Origin: Clostridiales bacterium
Lineage (GTDB): Bacteria > Bacillota > Clostridia > Christensenellales > Aristaeellaceae
NCBI GenBank assembly: GCA_024684375.1
Contig: JAIKWZ010000006.1
Span: forward strand, 243,523-307,522
Direction of reading: 5' to 3'
Length of the DNA: 64,000 nt
Part shown: piece by piece, positions 16,336 to 23,566 of the stretch
How the letters are laid out: each line of letters opens with the position of its first letter
How positions within the stretch are numbered: the first letter of the stretch is position 1
Program-made: the position numbers and the translations under genes
Notes under the pieces: model-generated
What the model saw: only the letters and a program-made list of their open reading frames with translations
Databases searched by the model: none
What the model was told of the DNA's origin: nothing

Positions 16336-16889
16336 ACGGACATGATCTCTTTTTCCTTCTCGGCGGCGACCTTGTCGACCTCCTTTATGAAATCGTCCAC
16401 TGTCTTCTGCAGCTGAGTTTCGGCGGTCTTCTGTTCGTCCTCGGTTATCTGGCTGTCTTTCTTAAGTTTTTTGAAGGCTTCCATGGCATCGCGCCGTATG
16501 TTTCGGATAGCTACCTTGCTCTCCTCCGCGGCCTTCCTGACCTGCTTCGACAGCTCCTTCCTGCGTTCCTCGTTAAGCTCCGGCACTATCAGCCTTATGA
16601 CCCTGCCGTCGTTGGACGGGTTAATGCCCAGGTCGCTTTTCTGGATCTCCTTCTCGATGGGAGTGATCATTTTGGCTTCCCAGGGAGCAATGACAAGCAT
16701 CCGGGGTTCAGGCACCGAAATATTGGCCACGCCGCTCAAGGGGGTAGGTGTGCCGTAATAATCCACGGTTATTTTATCCAGTATCTGGGGGTTGGCTCTG
16801 CCGGCTCTGAGAGTGGAGAAATCCTTTCTGAGCGCGACTATGGTTTTCTCCATGCGCGCCTTAGCCTCTTCTATCTTTGCCTTATACAT
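16332..16889 (-). CDS. frr: Ribosome recycling factor
   Basis: This 185-aa cytoplasmic protein works with EF-G to split the post-termination ribosome. Characteristic blocks are LRAGRANPQILDKITVDYYG, GINPSNDGRVIRLIVPELNEERR and KQVRKAAEESKVAIRNIRRDA, giving the tRNA-mimic three-helix bundle and its alpha/beta domain. It starts at ATG 16889 with GGAGG upstream and is the first gene of the operon, behind a consensus promoter. pyrH and tsf, often directly upstream, are not here; an mgtE gene is instead. Confidence 0.98.
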   Translation of the reverse strand: MYKAKIEEAKARMEKTIVALRKDFSTLRAGRANPQILDKITVDYYGTPTPLSGVANISVPEPRMLVIAPWEAKMITPIEKEIQKSDLGINPSNDGRVIRLIVPELNEERRKELSKQVRKAAEESKVAIRNIRRDAMEAFKKLKKDSQITEDEQKTAETQLQKTVDDFIKEVDKVAAEKEKEIMSV

Positions 16890-16927
16890 GATTTTTATAA
16901 ACCTCCAAACGTATGAATGTAGGTTGT

Positions 16928-16956
16928 ATTTTACGGTATTTCTGGTCTCATGTCAA
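16928..16956 (-). promoter_or_regulatory. Sigma-A promoter of the frr-uppS-dxr-polC operon
   Basis: Consensus TTGACA (16951-16956) and TAAAAT (16928-16933) on the minus strand are separated by exactly 17 nt, about 40 nt before the frr start. No internal promoter of similar quality is seen down to polC. Confidence 0.85.
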
Positions 16957-17005
16957 GCTTGTTTGTGTAAACACGGCTGTGACGAAACCGGCCCGCTCAT
17001 AACAC

Positions 17006-17028
17006 AACGGGAGGTCGTCCCTCCCGTT
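17006..17028 (-). terminator. Hairpin after mgtE, probable terminator
   Basis: A perfect 9-bp stem AACGGGAGG / CCTCCCGTT with a 5-nt loop lies 18 nt downstream of the mgtE stop. The tract after the stem is only GTGTTATG, so it may be a weak terminator or a 3'-protecting structure. Confidence 0.5.
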
Positions 17029-17045
17029 GCCGTACAAAAAACAGT

Positions 17046-18383
17046 CTACGCCACCTTGCTGGCAAACAGCACCAGAATAAGCAGAGAACACACGTCTACC
17101 AGCGTTGTTATAAGCGGCGCGGCCATCAGTGCAGGATCAAACTTAAGCTTTTTCGCAAGAAGCGGGAGCATAGCACCGAGAGTTTTTGCGAGAATGACCG
17201 TGCAGAGCATGGCGGCGGAAATAGCGCCCGCTTCAAGCATCGTCCTTCCAAACACAACAGTCTGTATCCCAAAGCACAAAAGCGACAGCGCCGCACCCAC
17301 TATAATGCTCACGCGAGCCTCTTTAAGAAGCACTTTGAGAGCGTCTTTGGGGCTGATCTCGTTTAACGCAAGACCTCGTATGGCCAGCGTGGAAGACTGG
17401 CTGCCGCTGTTGCCGCCCGTACCCATCAGCATGGGGATGCAGGCGGAAAACGCTATGGTGAGGGCGGCAGAAAACTTATCTATGATCGTCTCGGTCAGTA
17501 TGCTTGAGACCATCATGAACAGCAGCCAGGGCAGACGGTTCAGGGCCAGTTTGACCGGCTTTGTCTTCAGGTATTCGCTTTCTGAAGGCAAAAGGGCGTT
17601 CATCTTTTCGATGTCCTCGGTAGCCTCCTGCCGGATAACGTCGAGGATATCGTCCGCCGTGACTATACCTACCATCCTGCCCTCGTTGTCGACGATCGGC
17701 ACGGAAAGCAGGTCGTATTTCCTGACCAGTTCCGCCACATACTCCCTGTCGTCCAGCGTCCTGGCTGACACGAAACCAGTGGTCATCAGTTTTTCTATGG
17801 GCGCGTCGTCCGGCGCTATCAGCAGGCGCCTGAGCGGCAGCGTGCCGATCAGGCGGCGCTGCGGATCAAGCACGTAGAGCGTGTAGATCGTCTCTTTGTC
17901 AAGCGCATTCTTTTTCAGCTCCCTGAGAGCGTCTCTGACGATAATCCCCTCGTGGAACTCGCAGAACTCAGCCGTCATTATGCTGCCGGCGCTGTTTTCC
18001 GGGTACTCAAGGAAGGAGTTAATATTCCTTCGCTGCTCCTCATCCACGTTTTTTAACAGTCTGCGGATAAGGTTGGCGGGCAGTTCCTCCAGAAAGTCCA
18101 CCGCGTCATCCACGTACATATCACCAAGCAGGCGGGAAGTCTCGGTCTCACCTATCAGGCGCATCAGACGCTGCTGCTGCTCTTCTGAAAGATAGCTGAA
18201 CACATCCGCGGAGATGTCCTTGGGAAGTATACGGTACATCTTCAGCAGGTTTTCACCTTCCAGTGAGTCCATGTAGGAGGCGATGTCGACCACATTGAGC
18301 ATCATGAGAGCCCCGCGCATTTCCCCCAGGCTGTCCTTACTCAATAGAGCGTCAAGGCGGTCCTTAAGCTGTTCAAAATCCAT
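17046..18383 (-). CDS. mgtE: Magnesium transporter MgtE (second copy of tandem pair)
   Basis: This 445-aa channel-type Mg2+ transporter has an N-terminal helical domain (about 1-125) and two CBS domains at about 130-250 (SAGSIMTAEF, GRMVGIVTADDILDVI). These form the intracellular Mg2+ sensor that closes the pore. Five membrane helices follow, with the signature GGNSGSQSSTLAIRGLAL. The length is normal for the family. It starts at ATG 18383 behind AAGGAGG, 12 nt after the stop of the first mgtE, and must be cotranscribed with it. The two copies are clearly diverged paralogues, so this is an old duplication. Confidence 0.96.
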   Translation of the reverse strand: MDFEQLKDRLDALLSKDSLGEMRGALMMLNVVDIASYMDSLEGENLLKMYRILPKDISADVFSYLSEEQQQRLMRLIGETETSRLLGDMYVDDAVDFLEELPANLIRRLLKNVDEEQRRNINSFLEYPENSAGSIMTAEFCEFHEGIIVRDALRELKKNALDKETIYTLYVLDPQRRLIGTLPLRRLLIAPDDAPIEKLMTTGFVSARTLDDREYVAELVRKYDLLSVPIVDNEGRMVGIVTADDILDVIRQEATEDIEKMNALLPSESEYLKTKPVKLALNRLPWLLFMMVSSILTETIIDKFSAALTIAFSACIPMLMGTGGNSGSQSSTLAIRGLALNEISPKDALKVLLKEARVSIIVGAALSLLCFGIQTVVFGRTMLEAGAISAAMLCTVILAKTLGAMLPLLAKKLKFDPALMAAPLITTLVDVCSLLILVLFASKVA

Positions 18384-18395
18384 GTCGGCCTCCTT

Positions 18396-19754
18396 CTACA
18401 GCAGAGTAGCGCTTGCGATGGCAAAAAGGATCAGCAGCGAACATGTGTCTGCCAGGGTAGTTATCAGCGGCGTCGCCGTCAGGGCGGGGTCAAGTCCCAG
18501 CGCCTTCGCGCCCAAAGGAAGCAGTCCGCCGATCACCTTGGACAGTATGACCGCCAGTACCATGGAAAGAGATATCACAAGCGTGACGTTCAAAGGTCTG
18601 GAAAACAGCAGATACTGTATGCAAAAGCAAACTGATGCCAGCACAACCGCCACGATCAGCGCGACACGTGACTCCTTCCACAACACTTTTATCGCATTCC
18701 CCGGAGAGATCTCTCCCGTTGCCAGAGAACGTATGACCAGCGTCGACGACTGCTGGCCACAGTTGCCTCCTGTGTCCATAAGCATTGGGATGCACGCCGT
18801 TAGCGCCACGCCCACTAATGCCGCGCTGGAAAGCACGTTCTCATAATGGCTGATTATCAGTCCTGTGAATATCGACGCCACCAGCATGATCGCCAGCCAC
18901 GGAAGGCGGTTTTTGACCAGGTCCCATATACCGGTGTTAAGATAAGTATCCTCCGACGGCGTCAGAGCGCTCATCATTTCGATGTCTTCCGTAGTCTCCT
19001 CCTGGACCACGTCCAGAATGTCGTCCAGTGTGATGATGCCTACCATACGTCCCTCTCTGTCGGTCACCGGGACCGCCAGCAAGTCGTATTTTTGCACGGC
19101 TGAAGCCACAAGTTCCCTGTCGTCAGTTGTCTGGACCGAAACGAAAGTTTTTTCCATCAGAGAAGACAAAGGCGCGTCACCGGAGGCGCATATAAGCTTT
19201 CTTAGCGGAACCGTACCCGAAAGGATCCCATTTTCATCCACCACATACAGAGTATTGACTGTTTCCTTGTCAAGGCCTGTGCGCTTGATCTCTCCCATGG
19301 CCTCATCCACGGTAAATCGCCCCGGATAGGCACAGTATTCCACAGTCATTATGCTGCCGGCGCTGTTTTCCGGATACTTCAAGAAGCGGTTTATGGTGTC
19401 CCTCGTATCGGGAGATACGTTGGCAAGCACGCGTGTGACCAGATCTTGAGGCATATCCTCGAGAAAGTCCACCGCGTCATCTATGAACATATCGTCCACA
19501 AGCCGGCTTATTTCCCTGTCACCTATGGAAAAAATCAGCTTTTCTCGCTGCTCGTCGTCCATATATGAAAACACGTCCGAGGCAATGGACGAAGGCAAGA
19601 GCCTAAACACAAGCAGCATTTTATCTGTGTCAAGCCCGCTCAAATATGCTGCGACATCAACTCTGTTGAGCATGCGCAGCGCACCGCGCAGCTGCGCGGT
19701 CTTCCCCTCGGCCAGCATCTGGTTGAGCCGGGATATAACTGTTTCCCAATCCAC
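18396..19754 (-). CDS. mgtE: Magnesium transporter MgtE (first copy of tandem pair)
   Basis: This 452-aa MgtE has an N domain, two CBS domains (SAGSIMTVEY; GRMVGIITLDDILDVV) and five membrane helices with GGNCGQQSSTLVIRSLA. The pore signature differs from the neighbour (NCGQ for NSGS). I choose the GTG at 19754 as start because GGAAGGCGG lies 7 nt upstream and the protein then aligns with the start of the paralogue; a TTG at 19772 is in frame but lies upstream of that site. Its ribosome binding site can pair with an upstream segment at 19797-19804, and a 27-aa leader ORF precedes it, so its translation is probably regulated. Confidence 0.95.
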   Translation of the reverse strand: MDWETVISRLNQMLAEGKTAQLRGALRMLNRVDVAAYLSGLDTDKMLLVFRLLPSSIASDVFSYMDDEQREKLIFSIGDREISRLVDDMFIDDAVDFLEDMPQDLVTRVLANVSPDTRDTINRFLKYPENSAGSIMTVEYCAYPGRFTVDEAMGEIKRTGLDKETVNTLYVVDENGILSGTVPLRKLICASGDAPLSSLMEKTFVSVQTTDDRELVASAVQKYDLLAVPVTDREGRMVGIITLDDILDVVQEETTEDIEMMSALTPSEDTYLNTGIWDLVKNRLPWLAIMLVASIFTGLIISHYENVLSSAALVGVALTACIPMLMDTGGNCGQQSSTLVIRSLATGEISPGNAIKVLWKESRVALIVAVVLASVCFCIQYLLFSRPLNVTLVISLSMVLAVILSKVIGGLLPLGAKALGLDPALTATPLITTLADTCSLLILFAIASATLL

Positions 19755-19761
19755 AAAAACA

Positions 19762-19805
19762 CCGCCTTCCAATGCAAAATAAGCGCATACGCGCCGGGAA
19801 GGCGA
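19762..19805 (-). promoter_or_regulatory. Candidate hairpin sequestering the mgtE ribosome binding site
   Basis: In the transcript, CGCCUUCC (19797-19804) is perfectly complementary to GGAAGGCG within the mgtE ribosome binding site (19762-19770), 8 bp plus a possible G-U pair. The enclosed loop contains a small GC stem (19782-19795) followed by UUAUUUU. Pairing would block initiation at GTG 19754. The upstream leader ORF ends 10 nt before this element. Confidence 0.55.
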
Positions 19806-19814
19806 ACCGAAAGG

Positions 19815-19898
19815 TCAGATGTGAACGCCGCAGGACGCAGCGTTCAGACTACCTCGGGGTACGCCGTCATTGGACAAACTTCTTTCGCCGCATTCCAT
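19815..19898 (-). CDS. Candidate 27-aa leader peptide upstream of mgtE
   Basis: The ORF starts at ATG 19898 and ends at TGA 19815-19817, encoding MECGERSLSNDGVPRGSLNA then ASCGVHI. It has the strongest ribosome binding site in the region (AAGGGAGGTG, 9 nt from the ATG) and lies just after a consensus promoter, so ribosomes should initiate here first. Its 3' half overlaps a strong RNA stem (GAACGCTGC / GCGGCGTTC). It is followed by the element that can hide the mgtE ribosome binding site. The size, position and signals fit a regulatory leader peptide. No similarity search could be run, and expression is inferred. Confidence 0.6.
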   Translation of the reverse strand: MECGERSLSNDGVPRGSLNAASCGVHI

Positions 19899-19940
19899 GC
19901 GCTCACACCTCCCTTAAATAATACGGATAAACCTTGATTA

Positions 19941-19972
19941 TTTTACACCACTTCACCGTTTACAGTCAAGTA
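19941..19972 (-). promoter_or_regulatory. Sigma-A promoter of the mgtE leader operon
   Basis: On the minus strand TTGACT precedes TGTAAAAT (extended -10) with an 18-nt spacer, around 19941-19972. Transcription should start near 19930, leaving a leader of about 175 nt before the mgtE start. I see no convincing M-box (ykoK) consensus in it. Confidence 0.7.
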
Positions 19973-20091
19973 CGGATCGAAAATGGATATGTTTCAATAC
20001 GGTAATTATTTAGAAATAAAAACGCAATGTCGCCGAAAACGTTTCGACTTATTATCAGGGTATAATTGGCAAATGTTCGGAGGTGAACTGC

Positions 20092-20358
20092 ATGACGCCT
20101 ATAAGCTTGTTCTACGGCATAATCATATATATGTACACTGATAAATCCAGGGATCTTAAAGTTCCCCACATACACGCTGTCTACAAGGACGAGGAGATCA
20201 TCGTTGCTCTCACCGGAGAAGTTCTGGACGGCCATATGCATGCCTCCCGCAGCGTACTGGTGCAGGCTTGGCTCACCATTCATCAGGATGATCTCAACGC
20301 CAACTGGCACGTTATGATGGATGGCAACGCCGTGTTCCGTATAGAGCCGTTAAGGTAG
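20092..20358 (+). CDS. DUF4160 domain protein
   Basis: This 88-aa protein matches the DUF4160 pattern: MTPISLFYGIIIYMYTDKSRD, then VPHIHAVYKDEEIIVALTGEVL and a C-terminal helix with HQDDLNANWHVMMDG. ATG 20092 follows GGAGGTG with good spacing. TATAAT at 20061-20066 is a likely -10 box, with no clear -35. DUF4160 genes often sit beside DUF2442 genes as a small pair of unknown role, sometimes suggested to be toxin-antitoxin-like. No DUF2442 partner is present here, so this is an orphan copy. Confidence 0.85.
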   Translation: MTPISLFYGIIIYMYTDKSRDLKVPHIHAVYKDEEIIVALTGEVLDGHMHASRSVLVQAWLTIHQDDLNANWHVMMDGNAVFRIEPLR

Positions 20359-20371
20359 ATCCTTTTCTGTT

Positions 20372-20408
20372 CGGCGGGGGTTTATGCTCCTGCCGTTTTT
20401 TTATTCTT
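20372..20408 (+). terminator. Rho-independent terminator after the DUF4160 gene
   Basis: CGGCGGGGG and CTCCTGCCG form a 9-bp stem (two G-U pairs) around TTTATG, followed by seven T residues. Confidence 0.85.
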
Positions 20409-20491
20409 CACATCGCTTTGCCGAAATAATTCAATCAAATGTTGTAACAAAACAAACCCGGTTCGGAAAATCCCTGCTGTCGTATTGCTTA

Positions 20492-20577
20492 TTTTCCACA
20501 GGAGGTTTGCGCTCTCCAGACGATTTTTCTTGCATTTTATCCCCTTAATTCACCGGCTTGTGGATAATTTATCCACA
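20492..20577. promoter_or_regulatory. Cluster of DnaA-box sequences
   Basis: Two perfect DnaA boxes in inverted orientation, TGTGGATAA (20559-20567) and TTATCCACA (20569-20577), are separated by one base. A one-mismatch copy TTTTCCACA lies at 20492-20500. The following 120 nt (20620-20740) are strongly AT-rich. This sits in the 399-nt gap between the DUF4160 gene and rhaB; no dnaA or dnaN is near. Confidence 0.55.
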
Positions 20578-20694
20578 TCTGCACATAATTCTGCGGGGAA
20601 AAGTCTGTTTGATACGCCTTTTATTTGTTTCATTTTTATTGCAAATTAATTATTCATTTTATCGTCCGATTTGTTCCCATATTTCTTTTTATGC

Positions 20695-20723
20695 TTGCAT
20701 TTATTTTCATTTCAGCGTAAAAT
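20695..20723 (+). promoter_or_regulatory. Sigma-A promoter of rhaB
   Basis: TTGCAT (20695-20700) and TAAAAT (20718-20723) with a 17-nt spacer lie 34 nt before the rhaB ATG. This excludes the upstream in-frame TTG at 20671 as start. No cre-like operator is evident. Confidence 0.7.
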
Positions 20724-20757
20724 GATAGCAGGAATATCCTTTTTTAGGAGGCGGCAC

Positions 20758-22275
20758 ATGACTAAACGTTGCTATCTGGGTTTCGATTTCGGCGCATCCA
20801 GCGGACGAGCCATCCTCGGCCATCTTTCCTCAAACGGGAAAAAGCTGCTTGAGATCGAGGAGATCCACAGATTCATTAACGAACCCGTGCTTAAAAACGG
20901 AACTTATGTTTGGGAATACGGGCGCCTGTGCGAAGAAATGAAAACGGCGATCAACAAAGCTGCCCAGGCGGGTCACCACATCGACGCCATAGGTGTGGAC
21001 ACCTGGGGCGTTGATTTTGGTATCATCGGCAAAAACGGAGAGCTGGTCTTCTCCCCTGTCGCCTACAGGGATTCACGTACCGACGGCATGATGGAGGAGG
21101 CGTTCCGGATCATGCCCAAGGAGGAGATCTTCAAACACACCGGTCTCGCATTTATGCAGTTCAATACCCTTTATCAGATCCTTGCCATGCTCAAGGACCC
21201 CAGGACCGCCTCCCTGATCAGCGAAAACAACACGCTTCTGTTCATGCCGGACCTGTTTGAGTATTACCTTACGGGCAATGTTGGAACCGAATACACCATC
21301 GCCTCCACGGGACAGCTCATCGACCCCGTGAAGCGCGACTGGTCGGATGAGATCCTTAACGCCTTTGGAATACCCAAAGGACTTTTCGCTCCCCTCAAAC
21401 AGCCCGGCACCGTGCGCGGGATGCTTAAAAAGGAACTCTGTCCCCTTATTGATTACGACGTGCCCGTTATCGCGGTCGCGTCCCACGATACAGCCAGCGC
21501 TGTGGCTGCCGTCCCTGCCAGACCCGGCGAAAGCTTCAGCTATATTTCTTCGGGCACATGGTCGCTCATGGGCATAGAAACCACCTCTCCCGTGTGCGAA
21601 AACAGCGTCATGCAGGCAAACTTCACAAATGAAGGCGGTCTGAACGGGACTACCCGGATGCTGAAAAACATCATGGGTCTATGGATCATACAGGGTTGCC
21701 GCAAAGTATTTAATGAAGAACGGACAAAAGAGGGACAGAGCGAGCTTAGCTTCGCCGACATTGTGACAAAGGTCGAGGCGCTGGCCGAACCCGCCAAACC
21801 CGTGATCGACGTAGATGATCCCCTTTTCTTCTCTCCAGGTGACATGCCCGCGAGGATAGAAGGTTATGTGAATAAGCTCGGCTGCAGCATAGACCCCGAA
21901 TACAGAGTCGGAGAGATCTCTGACATAGTCTACCGTTCCCTGGCGCTCAAGTACCGCTGGGCCATCGGCTGCATAGAGGATATCATCCACTCTCCCATCG
22001 ATGTGCTCTATATCGTTGGCGGCGGCGGCAAGAACGAGCTGCTCAACCGTTACACCGCTTCCGCTCTAAATCGTCCTGTAAGGATAGGCGCCGGTGAAGG
22101 CACAGTGATAGGCAACCTTCTGGTACAGGCCATGGGCAGAGGCGACGTCAAGGATCTGTGGGAGCTCAGGCAGATCGTGCGCGATTCATTCGGCGACAAG
22201 GAATACCTGCCCGAAAACTCCGCCTATGACTGGGATGCCGCCTTTGACAAGCTTCTCAAGCTGATGAGCGATTAG
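20758..22275 (+). CDS. rhaB: L-rhamnulokinase
   Basis: This 505-aa FGGY-family sugar kinase phosphorylates L-rhamnulose with ATP in rhamnose catabolism. The N-terminal phosphate-binding motif is GFDFGASSGRAILG. The sugar-binding region has IDAIGVDTWGVDFGI and AYRDSRTDGM, and the ATPase core has SYISSGTWSLMGIE and VLYIVGGGGKNELLNRYTA. ATG 20758 follows AGGAGG at 20746-20751. No rhaA, rhaD or rhamnose transporter is present; it is followed directly by mrnC, an unrelated rRNA processing gene. A related ketose kinase activity cannot be excluded. Confidence 0.93.
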   Translation: MTKRCYLGFDFGASSGRAILGHLSSNGKKLLEIEEIHRFINEPVLKNGTYVWEYGRLCEEMKTAINKAAQAGHHIDAIGVDTWGVDFGIIGKNGELVFSPVAYRDSRTDGMMEEAFRIMPKEEIFKHTGLAFMQFNTLYQILAMLKDPRTASLISENNTLLFMPDLFEYYLTGNVGTEYTIASTGQLIDPVKRDWSDEILNAFGIPKGLFAPLKQPGTVRGMLKKELCPLIDYDVPVIAVASHDTASAVAAVPARPGESFSYISSGTWSLMGIETTSPVCENSVMQANFTNEGGLNGTTRMLKNIMGLWIIQGCRKVFNEERTKEGQSELSFADIVTKVEALAEPAKPVIDVDDPLFFSPGDMPARIEGYVNKLGCSIDPEYRVGEISDIVYRSLALKYRWAIGCIEDIIHSPIDVLYIVGGGGKNELLNRYTASALNRPVRIGAGEGTVIGNLLVQAMGRGDVKDLWELRQIVRDSFGDKEYLPENSAYDWDAAFDKLLKLMSD

Positions 22276-22278
22276 CTT

Positions 22279-22683
22279 ATGGCTGAAACAGGTTCTGAAC
22301 AGTTCTCCCACGGCCAGCTTCCGGGCAGCCTGGAGTTGGCGTTTGTGGGAGACGCGGTATACCATCTTTATGTACGCAGCAGACTGATCAAGTCATCTGC
22401 CAAAGTAAATCAGCTCAACCACAGCGCGTCTGATGCTGTAAATGCCCACGCGCAAAGTGAAAGCCTTTCCAGGATCGAGGGAATGCTCACCGATGCCGAA
22501 GCGCTGATCGTACGCTCAGCTAAAAACACGCGGCAAACCGGTCCTAAGCACCAGACCCATCGGGATTACTGCCGCGCCACAGCGTTTGAGGCGCTGCTGG
22601 GTTATTTGTACCTGACCAAACAGACCGAAAGGCTTGAACGATTATTATCTTTAGCCGCGCCGCAAGGTGTTTCAGGCCAATAA
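22279..22683 (+). CDS. mrnC: Mini-ribonuclease III
   Basis: This 134-aa RNase III catalytic domain lacks the dsRNA-binding domain; it matures 23S rRNA in Bacillota. Key motifs are LELAFVGDAVYHLYVRSRL (conserved Asp in the signature), RSAKNTRQTGPKHQTHRDYCRATAFEALLGYLYL (second acidic motif EALLGYLY). The gene starts 3 nt after the rhaB stop without a clear ribosome binding site. The usual cysS-mrnC-rlmB order is partly kept: rlmB follows, but cysS is missing upstream and rhaB stands in its place. Confidence 0.95.
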   Translation: MAETGSEQFSHGQLPGSLELAFVGDAVYHLYVRSRLIKSSAKVNQLNHSASDAVNAHAQSESLSRIEGMLTDAEALIVRSAKNTRQTGPKHQTHRDYCRATAFEALLGYLYLTKQTERLERLLSLAAPQGVSGQ

Positions 22684-22693
22684 AGGAGAAAAG

Positions 22694-23563
22694 ATGCCCC
22701 GGGACGAATCACTCAAAATGCCCTATCACGGCAATCACAGCCAAAACAACTGGACAGGTACAGCCCAGCGCAATTATAAAGATCCCAAGCGAAATTCCCC
22801 TTTCCCGCCTTCATCGCGCCCATCAGCAGTCCATGACGAGCTGCCTGAAAACCTGCTCACAGGGCGCAACCCGATAAGGGAAGCTTTAAAGGCGGGCAGG
22901 CCGTTTGAAAAGCTGCTCTTCCAGAAGGGAGACCTGTCCAGCGCCGCAAGAGAGATAATCGCTCTCGCCCGGGAACAGGGCGTTATAACACAAGAGGTAG
23001 ACAAGCGCCGTCTGGACGAGATAACCTCCAATCACCAAGGGCTTATCGCATACGTATCCGAAGCTGAATACTCCTCTGTTGAGGATATATTTGCTTTGGC
23101 TGAGGAAACGCACCAGCCCCCCTTTATCGTCATTCTCGCCGGAATTACAGACCCGCATAATCTTGGCGCGATAATCCGTTCGGCTCACTGCGCGGGAGCG
23201 CACGGAGTGATCATCCCCAAGCGCGGCAGCGCTGGGCTGAACCCCGCCTGCGTGAAGGCTGCCGCCGGAGCGACAGAATACATCAAAACCGCGCGTGTGA
23301 CCAACCTCGCCCAGACTATAGAAGAGCTCAAGCAGAAAAACGTCTGGGTGTACGCCGCTGATATGGGCGGGCAAAACATTTACGAGGCAGATCTCTCCGG
23401 TGCGCTTGCGCTGGTGATCGGTTCCGAGGGAGACGGTGTGTCCCGGCTGGTGCGCGAAAAATGCGACGGGGCGCTGTCGATCCCCATGAAAGGACGCATC
23501 GATAGCCTTAACGCTTCCGTTGCTGCGGGAATAATGCTGTTTGAAGCCTCCAGGCACAGGTGA
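22694..23563 (+). CDS. rlmB: 23S rRNA (guanosine-2'-O)-methyltransferase RlmB
   Basis: This 289-aa TrmH-family SPOUT methylase is expected to modify G2251 (E. coli numbering) in the 23S P loop. A low-complexity N-terminal tail of about 50 residues precedes the substrate-binding domain (LLTGRNPIREALKAGRPF). The catalytic knot has ITDPHNLGAIIRSAHCAGA, LVIGSEGDGVSRLV and IPMKGRIDSLNASVAAGI. ATG 22694 is set by AAAGGAG. It is 10 nt from mrnC and 3 nt from sigH, the canonical mrnC-rlmB-sigH cluster of Bacillota. Confidence 0.95.
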   Translation: MPRDESLKMPYHGNHSQNNWTGTAQRNYKDPKRNSPFPPSSRPSAVHDELPENLLTGRNPIREALKAGRPFEKLLFQKGDLSSAAREIIALAREQGVITQEVDKRRLDEITSNHQGLIAYVSEAEYSSVEDIFALAEETHQPPFIVILAGITDPHNLGAIIRSAHCAGAHGVIIPKRGSAGLNPACVKAAAGATEYIKTARVTNLAQTIEELKQKNVWVYAADMGGQNIYEADLSGALALVIGSEGDGVSRLVREKCDGALSIPMKGRIDSLNASVAAGIMLFEASRHR

Positions 23564-23566
23564 AAT

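Noticed and set aside
18490..18795. 101-aa minus-strand ORF inside mgtE
   Set aside because: Alternative frame of the mgtE coding region with no start signals or family features.
19755..19930. M-box (ykoK) riboswitch before mgtE
   Set aside because: The leader lacks the conserved AGGUGAGGCUCCU and following core blocks as I know them. A leader peptide with a sequestering hairpin fits better, though only a covariance search can settle it.
20409..20757. Chromosomal origin of replication
   Set aside because: Only two perfect DnaA boxes and no dnaA, dnaN or other origin genes are near; kept as a DnaA-site finding.
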